From: Eubacterium sp. CAG:248
Lineage (GTDB): Bacteria > Bacillota > Clostridia > Lachnospirales > Lachnospiraceae
Direction of reading: 5' to 3'
Assembly (NCBI GenBank): GCA_000436475.1
Contig: FR886159.1
Coordinates: 1 to 14,785 of the forward strand
Length of the DNA: 14,785 nt
Shown here in pieces: positions 1 through 5,877 of this stretch; position 1 is the first letter of the stretch; every line of letters begins with the position of its first letter. Both the position numbers and the translations under genes were made by a program. The notes beneath the pieces are model-generated. The model ran no database searches and was not told where the DNA came from. It saw nothing but the letters and a program-made list of their open reading frames with translations.

Positions 1-35
1 GGACTGCCTGTAGCTTATATTTGTCGTCCGTTTGT

Positions 36-60
36 CACCAACTAATATTCAATCAAACAA
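36..60 (-). repeat. Copy A of a 25-bp repeat found inverted at both window edges
   Basis: Read on the minus strand, this stretch directly follows the stop codon of the gene at 61-759. It starts TTGTTTGATTG and ends TTAGTTGGTG. The last 25 bases of the window, read on the plus strand, match it at 24 of 25 positions. The two copies therefore point outward in opposite directions. The minus-strand sequence continues to base 1 (ACAAACGGACGACAAATATA and onward), but the other copy is cut off by the window end, so the true repeat length is unknown. Confidence 0.85.
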
Positions 61-759
61 CTATTTATGCATATCAAACACATATCTTATGAAGTCAGCA
101 GCATTTTCCGGGTGCCTGGCAGATTGTACTATTCCGTAACATGGCTGATCCATGGTGAGGTCTGTTTTGGTGATTTCCGGTGCATTTGATAAATCTATGG
201 CAACGGGAATAGTTTCACCATCACTGTGAGTGTGATATATAATGTATTCAGAAAGCTCATCAAGTTCATCTGTTGAGAACAATTCACGTAGATCATAGAA
301 AAAACAGCTTGTATCAAAACAGAAATGGTCGATATCCTTGTATTCAGACATATATCCGTCAAGGTTATTAGTCTGGGAAAGCACATATATTTTTTCTTTG
401 CTTATCTGTGGGTCCTGATCCAGGAATTTTTCTTCAAGTGTGTAGCTGTAGTCAATATGAATACGTTCTTTTTTTCCATCAATACCAAGATAGTTAGTAA
501 AGCCGGTTGTAAGAAGATCATCATCTGTATCATAGCCTGTAAGTTTTCCATCACAGACGGCTATATCGCACACTGTATCATAATTGTTTCGTATATATGC
601 ATGTATGAATGAGGCTATAACAAGAATTACAGCAATTACAGCGGCTATAATAAGTCTGTAATATTCCCATATGTACTGGAACTTTTCGGATAATGAAAGC
701 TCCTTGAATTTCTTTTTTTGTTCTTTTATTTCATCATTGATAGAATGTCCTTTTGCCAT
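61..759 (-). CDS. Membrane-anchored protein of unknown function with an exported domain
   Basis: This 232-residue protein has a charged N-terminus (about residues 1-33), one hydrophobic segment (about 36-54) and a roughly 175-residue acidic domain predicted to lie outside the cell. I do not recognise the family. The last 20 residues (SARHPENAADFIRYVFDM) resemble the C-terminal pattern of sugar-type extracellular solute-binding proteins, where residues after a 'NPE' turn form an 'AxxFIxxL' helix. That is suggestive only, because the protein is much shorter than a binding protein. The start is supported by GGAGGA at 763-768, six bases before ATG. It diverges from a YesL-family gene, a family often found beside sugar ABC transporters. 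A role in sugar sensing is conceivable but unproven. Confidence 0.8.
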   Translation of the reverse strand: MAKGHSINDEIKEQKKKFKELSLSEKFQYIWEYYRLIIAAVIAVILVIASFIHAYIRNNYDTVCDIAVCDGKLTGYDTDDDLLTTGFTNYLGIDGKKERIHIDYSYTLEEKFLDQDPQISKEKIYVLSQTNNLDGYMSEYKDIDHFCFDTSCFFYDLRELFSTDELDELSEYIIYHTHSDGETIPVAIDLSNAPEITKTDLTMDQPCYGIVQSARHPENAADFIRYVFDMHK

Positions 760-914
760 AAGTCCTCCATTATTATTTCAGGATGTAAATATATGCTTAT
801 ATTCATGCCTGCCTGTTTAGTGAGGTATGAAGTAAACATTTGTTAGTTTATCATACAAGAACATTAAAAAAAACAGCTTTTATAAACATTTAATCAATAT
901 ATATGAAAATTTCT

Positions 915-943
915 TTGATTTTTATACAACATGTAAGTATAAT
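915..943 (+). promoter_or_regulatory. Sigma-A type promoter for the YesL-family gene
   Basis: TTGATT (915-920) is followed after 17 bases by TATAAT (938-943), a close match to the housekeeping consensus. Transcription would begin near 950, giving a leader of about 240 nt before the ATG at 1190. Confidence 0.6.
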
Positions 944-949
944 CTGATA

Positions 950-1189
950 TAGTCTATTTGTTTTATGTTAAGATATGGGTGCAGAAGTGAATTCTGACAC
1001 TCATCAATGTCACAGGTTCAAAAGTCTTATTCTACAGGAACAAACGGCTTTTGTTCTTCTGACCATTTACATTATATTAAAATTAAAGAAAGGTATATAA
1101 TGTGAAAAATCTTATTTTTCACACGCAAGATTTGCGCTTCGCACAAACTTGAGATGCGCAAAGAAACAGCGCAAGAATGGAGGATTATT
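950..1189 (+). promoter_or_regulatory. Long structured 5' leader of the YesL-family gene
   Basis: The predicted leader holds a series of inverted repeats. CAGAA/TTCTG lies at 982-996. TGACA/TGTCA lies at 995-1012. GAACAAA/TTTGTTC lies at 1038-1056, extended by CAG/CTG. A perfect 10-bp arm pair TGTGAAAAAT/ATTTTTCACA with a 3-base loop lies at 1101-1123. CGCAA/TTGCG lies at 1124-1136. TTTGCGC (1131-1137) can also pair with GCGCAAA (1156-1162), and its TTGCGC core with GCGCAA at 1169-1174, a few bases before the GGAGG at 1179-1183. I could not match it to a riboswitch class I know. A cis-regulatory RNA or a dispersed repeat element are both possible. Confidence 0.5.
1101..1123. repeat. Perfect 10-bp inverted repeat in the YesL leader
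   Basis: TGTGAAAAAT (1101-1110) and ATTTTTCACA (1114-1123) are exact reverse complements separated by CTT. It could be an RNA hairpin in the leader or a protein operator. There is no following T-run, so it is not a standard terminator. Confidence 0.8.
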
Positions 1190-2029
1190 ATGAAAGGTTT
1201 TGGATTAGATGGCAAGTTGTTTAAAGGACTGACAAAGGCGGGGGATTTTCTTATACTTGCACTTATTACATTTATATTCTGTATTCCTGTTGTAACGATA
1301 GGTGCCTCGCTTACGGCAGCGTTTTACTCAGGAATGAAGCTTGTTAAGGATGAAGAGAATTATGTGTTTAAAGACTTTATAAAGTCGTTTAAAGAGAATT
1401 TTTTACAGGGACTTATAGTAGAAATAATTCTTGCAGCTGCAGGTTTATTATTGTTTCTTGATATACGTGCGTGTGCTTACTGGGCATTTACAGGAAGCGG
1501 CTCTATGATTGGAACTATATTTATGTATGCTATAGTTGGATGTGCTATAGTATGGGCTGGTGTAGTACTTTATGCATTTGCAATGTTATCAAGATATGAT
1601 GATAAAGCATTGAGAATATTAAAGAATTCACTCATTCTTTGTGTCCATCATCTGCCACAGACGATAGTTATGATGATTGCTACATATGGACTTATGATAT
1701 TTTCATATCAGTACTTTACAGCATATATTATAACTATTCCACTTGTTTTGTATATTGACTCATTTATATTTACAAGAATATTCAAATCACTTGAGAATAC
1801 TAACGAGCAGAGAGCCCAGGAAGCAGCAGAAGAGAAGAAAGCGGCGGCTGAGCTGGCGGAAGAAGAGAAGAAAGCGGCGATTGAGCTGACGGAAAAAAAT
1901 GCAGCAGAAAATATATCAGAAAATGCAGCAGAAAATACAGTGGAAAATACAGTAGAAAATACAACAGGAATTGAGGATACAGATTCTACAGGTGATGATT
2001 CTGCTGATAAAACTAATGGGATGGATTAA
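1190..2029 (+). CDS. DUF624 / YesL-family membrane protein with repetitive acidic tail
   Basis: This 279-residue protein has the DUF624 pattern at its N-terminus: a short amphipathic lead, then KAGDFLILALITFIFCIPVV, a conserved IGAS turn, and the LVKDEENYVFKDFIKSFKEN region (about residues 51-70). Further hydrophobic segments lie at about 76-92, 107-134, 155-175 and 177-194. The function of the family is not established; members often sit beside sugar ABC transporter genes, but none is present here. ATG 1190 is preferred over the in-frame ATG at 1154 because GGAGG (1179-1183) sits at proper distance and the extra 12 codons merely translate the binding site. From about residue 205 the protein carries an Ala/Glu/Asn-rich cytoplasmic tail made of in-frame repeats, which typical members of about 200 residues lack. 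Confidence 0.88.
   Translation: MKGFGLDGKLFKGLTKAGDFLILALITFIFCIPVVTIGASLTAAFYSGMKLVKDEENYVFKDFIKSFKENFLQGLIVEIILAAAGLLLFLDIRACAYWAFTGSGSMIGTIFMYAIVGCAIVWAGVVLYAFAMLSRYDDKALRILKNSLILCVHHLPQTIVMMIATYGLMIFSYQYFTAYIITIPLVLYIDSFIFTRIFKSLENTNEQRAQEAAEEKKAAAELAEEEKKAAIELTEKNAAENISENAAENTVENTVENTTGIEDTDSTGDDSADKTNGMD
1828..1963 (+). repeat. In-frame tandem repeats encoding the YesL tail
   Basis: Two 33-bp units (1828-1860 and 1861-1893) both encode E(E)KKAA plus an ELxE-like ending. Further on, five 12-bp units (1904-1963) each contain GAAAAT and encode AENI, SENA, AENT, VENT and VENT. Both unit lengths are multiples of three, so copy number can change without breaking the frame. The 33-bp units are noticeably richer in G and C than the surroundings. 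Confidence 0.85.
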
Positions 2030-2103
2030 AGCGTGTAAAAGTAGGACTTATGATTAGAAGTATTCATGGCTTTATGAGTGCGTGAAAAACAGATAAATGC
2101 ATA

Positions 2104-2146
2104 AAAAAAGATTCACAGTCTGGGTAAGGAACTGTGAATCTTTTTT
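2104..2146 (+). terminator. Strong rho-independent terminator after the YesL-family gene
   Basis: A perfect 16-bp stem (2104-2119 with 2131-2146) encloses an 11-base loop. The stem begins with six A and ends with six T, so it can work on both strands. It is about 75 bases after the stop codon. Confidence 0.85.
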
Positions 2147-2278
2147 GTGCGTATAAGCACAGCATTTACAGAATATATTGAATTAGGGATATTCTGTATG
2201 TTCATACGTATATGGGGATTGTCGTATGAATGCTGCAAAAAAGCAGCTATATATCTGTATGGTTATGGGATACAGATA
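2146..2278. repeat. Array of consecutive inverted repeats between yesL and glnB
   Basis: Five perfect inverted repeats follow one another with few bases between: TGTGC/GCACA (2146-2161), TACAGAATAT/ATATTCTGTA (2167-2198), TTCATACG/CGTATGAA (2201-2230), GCTGC/GCAGC (2232-2247) and TATCTGTAT/ATACAGATA (2252-2278). They lie between two terminator hairpins, so nearly all of 2104-2341 is palindromic. No coding capacity is evident. It may be a structured RNA, a remnant of a repeat element, or a protein-binding region. Confidence 0.65.
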
Positions 2279-2293
2279 GCATAAGTTATATAC

Positions 2294-2341
2294 AAAAAAA
2301 GATGCCACTAATCGTACAATTAAAATACGATTAATGCCATC
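2294..2341 (-). terminator. Rho-independent terminator of glnB
   Basis: On the minus strand a 16-position stem (2326-2341 with 2301-2316; one mismatch and one G-U pair) with a 9-base loop is followed by seven T (the A-run at 2294-2300). It lies about 28 bases after the glnB stop. Confidence 0.8.
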
Positions 2342-2368
2342 TCCATTGATGCTTTCATGCTGATAAAA

Positions 2369-2707
2369 TTATAATGCATCGTTACCACGTTCGCCGGTAC
2401 GGATACGGATTGCATCAGAAACCTCATATACAAATATCTTTCCGTCGCCATATACACCAGTGTTAATCTCTTCTATAATCTGGTCTATAATGTTTTCATA
2501 TGTTTCATCTGATACAATAGATTCAACTTTTACCTTAGGCAGCAGATTGCCACCAAAATCCACTCCGTTATATACCTGTTTATGTCCCTTCTGACTACCA
2601 TATCCCATTATATTGGTAATCATAAGGCCATGGGCACCATTGCTGTTAAGTATATTCTTTAAGTCGTCAAGTCGTTCCGGTCTGATGATGATTTCCAGTT
2701 TTTTCAT
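2369..2707 (-). CDS. glnB: PII nitrogen-regulatory protein (GlnB type)
   Basis: At 112 residues this matches the usual PII length. PII trimers sense ATP/ADP and 2-oxoglutarate and control ammonium uptake and glutamine metabolism through the T-loop. Recognisable parts are the N-terminal strand MKKLEIIIRPERLDDL, GYGSQKGHK before the T-loop with Gln39, LLPKVKVE with Lys58 after it, and the C-terminal TGVYGDGKIFV and IRIRTGE regions with the nucleotide-binding basic residues. Tyr46 is kept, but the position of the uridylylated Tyr51 of E. coli is Phe51, so control by that modification is unlikely. No amtB or glnA is adjacent; the gene is monocistronic with its own promoter and terminator. The ribosome binding site is GGAAGGGGAA at 2716-2725. 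Confidence 0.95.
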   Translation of the reverse strand: MKKLEIIIRPERLDDLKNILNSNGAHGLMITNIMGYGSQKGHKQVYNGVDFGGNLLPKVKVESIVSDETYENIIDQIIEEINTGVYGDGKIFVYEVSDAIRIRTGERGNDAL

Positions 2708-2743
2708 GATCTTTATTCCCCTTCCTTTCCGATTGACAAGCTT

Positions 2744-2773
2744 ATTGTAAACATTTTATTACGATAAAGTCAA
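2744..2773 (-). promoter_or_regulatory. Sigma-A type promoter of glnB
   Basis: On the minus strand TTGACT (2768-2773) is followed after 18 bases by TACAAT (2744-2749). Transcription would start near 2737, about 30 bases before the ATG. Confidence 0.65.
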
Positions 2774-2837
2774 CCTCTGAGTGTAAAATGTGAATATTCT
2801 AAAGCATATTTAAAAATGCTGTTAATAAAGTAAGCAA

Positions 2838-2882
2838 ATATGAAGCTTGTTTTATGTATTGATGACCAGGTAAACTTCATAT
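2838..2882 (-). terminator. Possible weak terminator after the six-helix membrane protein gene
   Basis: ATATGAAG and CTTCATAT pair perfectly, extended by three more pairs with one G-U on the minus strand; the same position is a C-A mismatch on the plus strand. The loop is large (23 bases) and the following T content is modest, so this is tentative. Confidence 0.35.
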
Positions 2883-2895
2883 ACTTAGCCTGATA

Positions 2896-3438
2896 TTAAT
2901 CTTCATAAAGCTGTCTGCTTGAGCTGTAAACAGAAAAGCAATAATATATAGCGCATATTCCAACTACCGCTTCAACGAGTATTGAATATAATGTAATAGA
3001 AGCTCCAAATGCCATAAAGTGTACAAATATGGCTGCAGAAAGAATAAGCCATGTCATCTGGAAGTTACGTGTGGCAGCAGACTTTTCCTGGATATTTGCC
3101 TCCATAATGAGAGCTTCTGTAAAATAGTAAGTATAATATATTGCAAATATAACAGTTATTCCCATAGATATGGACAGCATAGTGCCTGCGGCATCCTGCC
3201 AGTTAATAAAGTTTATAACCTGTGCAGCGATTGATGCGATAAGTCCGGCGATTGACACGATACCAGCTTTTTTGAAAAGTGAGTTACGATGCATCATGTG
3301 TACAGCACCAAGTACAATCAGAAGAAAACCCACACAATCGTTAGTTATATCAATATTGATATGTCCAAATGTTACATTGAATCTGAGGGAAATAAGAAAA
3401 ATCCCAATCAGTATGAGTATTATATTTTTTTTGTTCAT
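2896..3438 (-). CDS. Multi-pass membrane protein of unknown function
   Basis: The 180-residue protein has about six hydrophobic segments, roughly at residues 5-20, 33-49, 56-78, 85-112, 127-150 and 152-171, joined by short polar loops. I do not recognise a family and see no catalytic motif. The first ATG is used because an in-frame TAA lies just upstream. The only good ribosome binding site (AAGGAG at 3465-3470) is 26 bases from the ATG, with a short hairpin in between (see separate entry). The gene sits alone on its strand between glnB and the divergent DUF2156 gene, so context gives no functional hint. Confidence 0.75.
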   Translation of the reverse strand: MNKKNIILILIGIFLISLRFNVTFGHINIDITNDCVGFLLIVLGAVHMMHRNSLFKKAGIVSIAGLIASIAAQVINFINWQDAAGTMLSISMGITVIFAIYYTYYFTEALIMEANIQEKSAATRNFQMTWLILSAAIFVHFMAFGASITLYSILVEAVVGICAIYYCFSVYSSSRQLYED

Positions 3439-3470
3439 AATAATATGGTGGCCTTATAAAGCCGCTCCTT
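3436..3470 (-). promoter_or_regulatory. Distant ribosome binding site with a hairpin spacer
   Basis: On the minus strand AAGGAG (3465-3470) is followed by a small stem, GGCTT/AAGGCC-like, at 3450-3463 (one G-U pair, loop TATA), then ACCATATTATT and ATG. Folding the stem would shorten the effective spacing from 26 to about 12 bases. An in-frame stop upstream of the ATG rules out a much longer start. Confidence 0.4.
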
Positions 3471-3514
3471 TCGATGTTATATATGTCTTATTATACATCA
3501 GACATTTATATCAT

Positions 3515-3543
3515 ATTTTAGAATAATAATAATTATATATCAA
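3515..3543 (-). promoter_or_regulatory. Possible promoter of the six-helix membrane protein gene
   Basis: On the minus strand TTGATA (3538-3543) precedes TAAAAT (3515-3520) by 17 bases. A second TATAAT (3490-3495) lies closer to the gene without a good -35. The region is AT-rich, so chance matches are likely. Confidence 0.35.
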
Positions 3544-3595
3544 CTATGATTAACTGATTTTAGATAAATTTTATTATGTGTTTATTTAATGAAGG

Positions 3596-3624
3596 TTGAG
3601 ATAAGAAATAGTCTGTGGTATTAT
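3596..3624 (+). promoter_or_regulatory. Extended -10 promoter of the DUF2156-ykgJ pair
   Basis: TTGAGA (3596-3601), 17 bases, then TATTAT (3619-3624) with a TGG extension just before it. Transcription would start near 3631, about 23 bases ahead of the chosen ATG. It also argues against the upstream in-frame GTG at 3615, which lies inside the promoter. Confidence 0.6.
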
Positions 3625-3653
3625 TTCAAAATATGTTGGAATGGGAGGTGTGT

Positions 3654-4550
3654 ATGCTGATATTTAGTGAGCCACAATTAAAGGATTGTGACTGGATAAG
3701 TAAATGTGTAAAAGAATCTGGATATATGGGAAGTGATGCATCATTTGCAAATATATATCTGTTAAAATCAAAATATAATACAAAAGTGTCATTTTATAAA
3801 GATTTTCTCATAAGATATTATGAGGGATATGGAAGCAGACATGGTTATACATTTCCTCTTGGACATGGAAAAGCAGATAAAGCATTGGAAGCAATAAGAC
3901 AGGATGCACTGGAAAATAACAGAAAACTTGAATTTTGTTTTGTGACGGAAGAACAAAAGGAAGTGCTTGATGCTGTGTATGGGAATATACTTGAATATAA
4001 AAAAGATGATGGCGACAGCGATTATATATATGGACAGCAGGAGCTGGCAGAATTGTCAGGAAGAGCCTATCATAAAAAGAAAAACCACTTATCAAAATTT
4101 AAAAGAACTTATAATAACATAAGATATAGTGAGATTGGTGCAGGTAATATAGAAGATGCTGTTATAATAGAAGATAACTGGTATAAGGAACATATCAAAG
4201 ATGGGGATGCTTCAATAAATATGGAGTATTCAGCTATAAAAGAGGCATTACTTCATTTTGATGACCTTGCACTGACAGGTGGAATATTATATGTCAATGA
4301 TGTTCCAGCTGCTATGACGATAGCTTCCTATATAAATGATGATACAGTTGATATACATTTCGAAAAATGTATTGGTGAATATGCTGCTGCTGGAGGTTAT
4401 GCAGCCATAAACCAGATGCATGCGGAAGCTTTAAAAAATGTAATGTATATAAACAGAGAGGAAGATATAAATATTCCTGGATTGCGGAAAGCAAAGGAAT
4501 CGTATCATCCTAAAATAATGTTAAAAAAATACAGTGCAGCTGAAAAGTAA
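3654..4550 (+). CDS. DUF2156 / phosphatidylglycerol lysyltransferase C-terminal-like protein
   Basis: This 298-residue soluble protein matches the stand-alone DUF2156 (LPG_synthase_C) family, which has a tandem GNAT-like fold related to the aminoacyl-transferring domain of MprF. Visible signatures are SDASFANIYLLKSKY (about residues 27-41), a middle basic KKKNHLSKFKRTY segment, and the C-terminal YINREEDINIPGLRKAKESY stretch followed by P and K residues. There are no membrane helices, so unlike MprF it cannot flip lipid; substrate is unknown. ATG 3654 is chosen because GGGAGG (3643-3648) is five bases upstream. It is followed after 63 bases by a cysteine-cluster gene with its own ribosome binding site, with no terminator evident between them, suggesting co-transcription. 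Confidence 0.88.
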   Translation: MLIFSEPQLKDCDWISKCVKESGYMGSDASFANIYLLKSKYNTKVSFYKDFLIRYYEGYGSRHGYTFPLGHGKADKALEAIRQDALENNRKLEFCFVTEEQKEVLDAVYGNILEYKKDDGDSDYIYGQQELAELSGRAYHKKKNHLSKFKRTYNNIRYSEIGAGNIEDAVIIEDNWYKEHIKDGDASINMEYSAIKEALLHFDDLALTGGILYVNDVPAAMTIASYINDDTVDIHFEKCIGEYAAAGGYAAINQMHAEALKNVMYINREEDINIPGLRKAKESYHPKIMLKKYSAAEK

Positions 4551-4613
4551 TACAGTTGAATATAGCAGCGTATATGGTTATAAATGCAGCGTGCACAAGA
4601 ATGGAGGATTGTA

Positions 4614-5123
4614 ATGCTTTCAAAGGTACTATCAAAAGAGTCATGTGCAGAGTGCAGATTCTGTTGTTCATTTAGAAGATGCAGTCTATGGGAAACACCT
4701 CTTTTTCCAAAGGATGAGTGTGAAAAATTATCACATGCCAATGAATATAATGTTATATCAGAGTTCAGAATGTATGATGATTGTGGACAGATGAAGCTTG
4801 AACATAAATATAAAACAGATAATCAGGAGGAAGAAGCAGCCTGTGATTATCTTGATGTGCATAAAGGCTGCATATTATCTGACGAGGACAAGCCTTTTGA
4901 CTGTAAAATATGGCCTCTTAGAATTATGAAAAAGGATGATAAACTGGTTATAGCATTTACACCAACATGTGCTGCACTTGGAAAAGAACCTTCTGTGGAG
5001 CTGAAAGAGCTGGTTTGTGGCAGACTTGGTGACAGCATATACGAATATGCCAGAAGACATCCATTTATAATAAAAGATTATAAAGAAGGATTTCCAGTAA
5101 TAAGAAGTGAGAGTCTTTCTTAA
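4614..5123 (+). CDS. YkgJ-family cysteine-cluster protein
   Basis: This 169-residue protein has 12 cysteines. The N-terminal cluster C11-x2-C14-x2-C17-C18 with C23, and the later GC(86), FDC(97)KIWP and PTC(119) motifs are typical of the YkgJ / CxxCxxCC family, thought to bind zinc or an iron-sulfur centre. Its biochemical role is not established. The start at 4614 is set by GGAGG (4603-4607) with six-base spacing; an earlier in-frame ATG at 4584 would translate through the binding site. It is the second gene of a probable two-gene unit with the DUF2156 gene. No clear terminator is visible after it. Confidence 0.88.
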   Translation: MLSKVLSKESCAECRFCCSFRRCSLWETPLFPKDECEKLSHANEYNVISEFRMYDDCGQMKLEHKYKTDNQEEEAACDYLDVHKGCILSDEDKPFDCKIWPLRIMKKDDKLVIAFTPTCAALGKEPSVELKELVCGRLGDSIYEYARRHPFIIKDYKEGFPVIRSESLS

Positions 5124-5219
5124 AATTTCTTTATTATAAGTTTTAGGCAGTTTCTGGATGACAATGGTAATATATTTGGCAATTTGAAATATATATGTAA
5201 AAATATGTCGGAATATGGT

Positions 5220-5246
5220 TAAGTAATGTATTACCCAAACCGATAT
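5220..5246 (+). promoter_or_regulatory. Sigma-D (flagellar, sigma-28 type) promoter candidate
   Basis: TAAG (5220-5223), 15 bases, then ACCGATAT (5239-5246). The known Bacillus sigma-D consensus is TAAA, about 15 bases, then GCCGATAT, so each element differs at one position. Transcription would start near 5254 and the following gene has AAAGGGG at 5276-5282. Confidence 0.55.
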
Positions 5247-5291
5247 CATGTATGCGAAAAGCAGTATAGGTAATGAAAGGGGTGCAGTTAT

Positions 5292-5684
5292 ATGTTAGTT
5301 TCAGGATATGCCCGTTATGGAACATATGATGTCAGCAAAGTTAGTACATACAATGATTCATATAATGATACAGTGTCAGATATGACAGGAACTGCTGGTA
5401 CATTGCAGGCAGACAAAGAATTAGAAGCAAATGAATCACAGCAGGGCAGTTTATTTACTAATCAGGCACCTAAGCATTCAGAACCAGCTGATTTTATATT
5501 TGATTTCAGGAAGGATAGCAGGTTTAATCTTGAAGGTGCAACAAAGGACTATGAGGATATTAATATAGATAAGGCACTTTATGATATGAAGAAAGATACT
5601 GTGCTTGATAAATATAAGTTTTTTGTTGATTCCCCTAATCTTGGAACGGATAAAGATGGTACAGTAAGAATAGTCAGAAGATAG
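5292..5684 (+). CDS. Small unknown protein, possibly in the motility regulon
   Basis: This 130-residue hydrophilic protein has no signal peptide, membrane segment or domain I can name with confidence. The N-terminal half is rich in Ser, Thr, Asn and Tyr and looks disordered. The C-terminal third (DIDKALYDMKKD-like helix followed by LDKYKFFVDSP and a final DGTVRIVRR) looks like the conserved, folded part. The ATG has AAAGGGG nine bases upstream. The best promoter candidate is of sigma-D type, which suggests co-expression with flagellar genes. The gene ends about 115 bases before a tRNA gene. Function is unknown; the motility link is inference. Confidence 0.75.
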   Translation: MLVSGYARYGTYDVSKVSTYNDSYNDTVSDMTGTAGTLQADKELEANESQQGSLFTNQAPKHSEPADFIFDFRKDSRFNLEGATKDYEDINIDKALYDMKKDTVLDKYKFFVDSPNLGTDKDGTVRIVRR

Positions 5685-5712
5685 TATTTTCCTTTTATGA
5701 AATACCATGTTG

Positions 5713-5747
5713 AAAAAAATCAAAAAAATTTAAAAAAATTAAAAAAA
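5713..5747. other. Four phased A7 tracts (curved DNA / UP-like element)
   Basis: Runs of seven A begin at 5713, 5722, 5732 and 5741, spaced 9, 10 and 9 bases, close to one helical turn. They end five bases before the -35 of the tRNA promoter. Such phased A-tracts are known to bend DNA and to bind the RNA polymerase alpha C-terminal domain. Confidence 0.7.
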
Positions 5748-5751
5748 GTAC

Positions 5752-5780
5752 TTGCATTATTTTAAAACATAGTATATAAT
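5752..5780 (+). promoter_or_regulatory. Promoter of tRNA-Gln
   Basis: TTGCAT (5752-5757), 17 bases, then a perfect TATAAT (5775-5780). Transcription would start near 5787, 14 bases before the mature tRNA. Confidence 0.8.
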
Positions 5781-5800
5781 TCATTTTGTTGTCACGATAT

Positions 5801-5873
5801 TGGGCTTTCGCCAAGTGGTAAGGCACTGGATTCTGATTCCAGCATTTCGGGGGTTCGAATCCCTCAAGCCCAG
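5801..5873 (+). tRNA. tRNA-Gln (anticodon CTG)
   Basis: A 73-nt cloverleaf can be drawn. The acceptor stem is TGGGCTT with AAGCCCA and discriminator G. The D arm contains AAGTGGTAA. The anticodon stem is CTGGA/TCCAG around TTCTGAT, with anticodon CTG at 5833-5835 reading CAG codons. The T arm is GGGGG/CCCTC around TTCGAAT. The variable region is six bases. The 3' CCA is not encoded. The sequence closely resembles bacterial glutamine tRNAs. It has its own promoter and terminator and is therefore a single-gene unit. Confidence 0.95.
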
Positions 5874-5877
5874 CTAA

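Noticed and set aside
1101..1123. Rex or CRP-like operator
   Set aside because: The TGTGA/TCACA ends look similar, but the spacing is wrong for CRP and the core does not fit the Rex consensus. An RNA stem in the leader is as likely.
1154..1189. Longer start for the YesL-family gene (ATG 1154)
   Set aside because: The added 12 codons translate through GGAGG, while ATG 1190 has this site at proper distance and begins the conserved domain. The same reasoning rejects ATG 4584 for the ykgJ gene and ATG 6945 for ridA.
3615..3653. GTG 3615 start for the DUF2156 gene
   Set aside because: It lies inside the predicted promoter, whereas ATG 3654 has GGGAGG five bases upstream.
4847..5249. Minus-strand reading frames over the ykgJ gene and its downstream gap
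   Set aside because: They lack ribosome binding sites and recognisable protein patterns and mirror the coding strand; treated as shadows.
5685..5712. Terminator of the 130-residue protein gene
   Set aside because: GTATTT/AAATAC can form a stem, but it is short and followed by A-runs rather than T on the coding strand.
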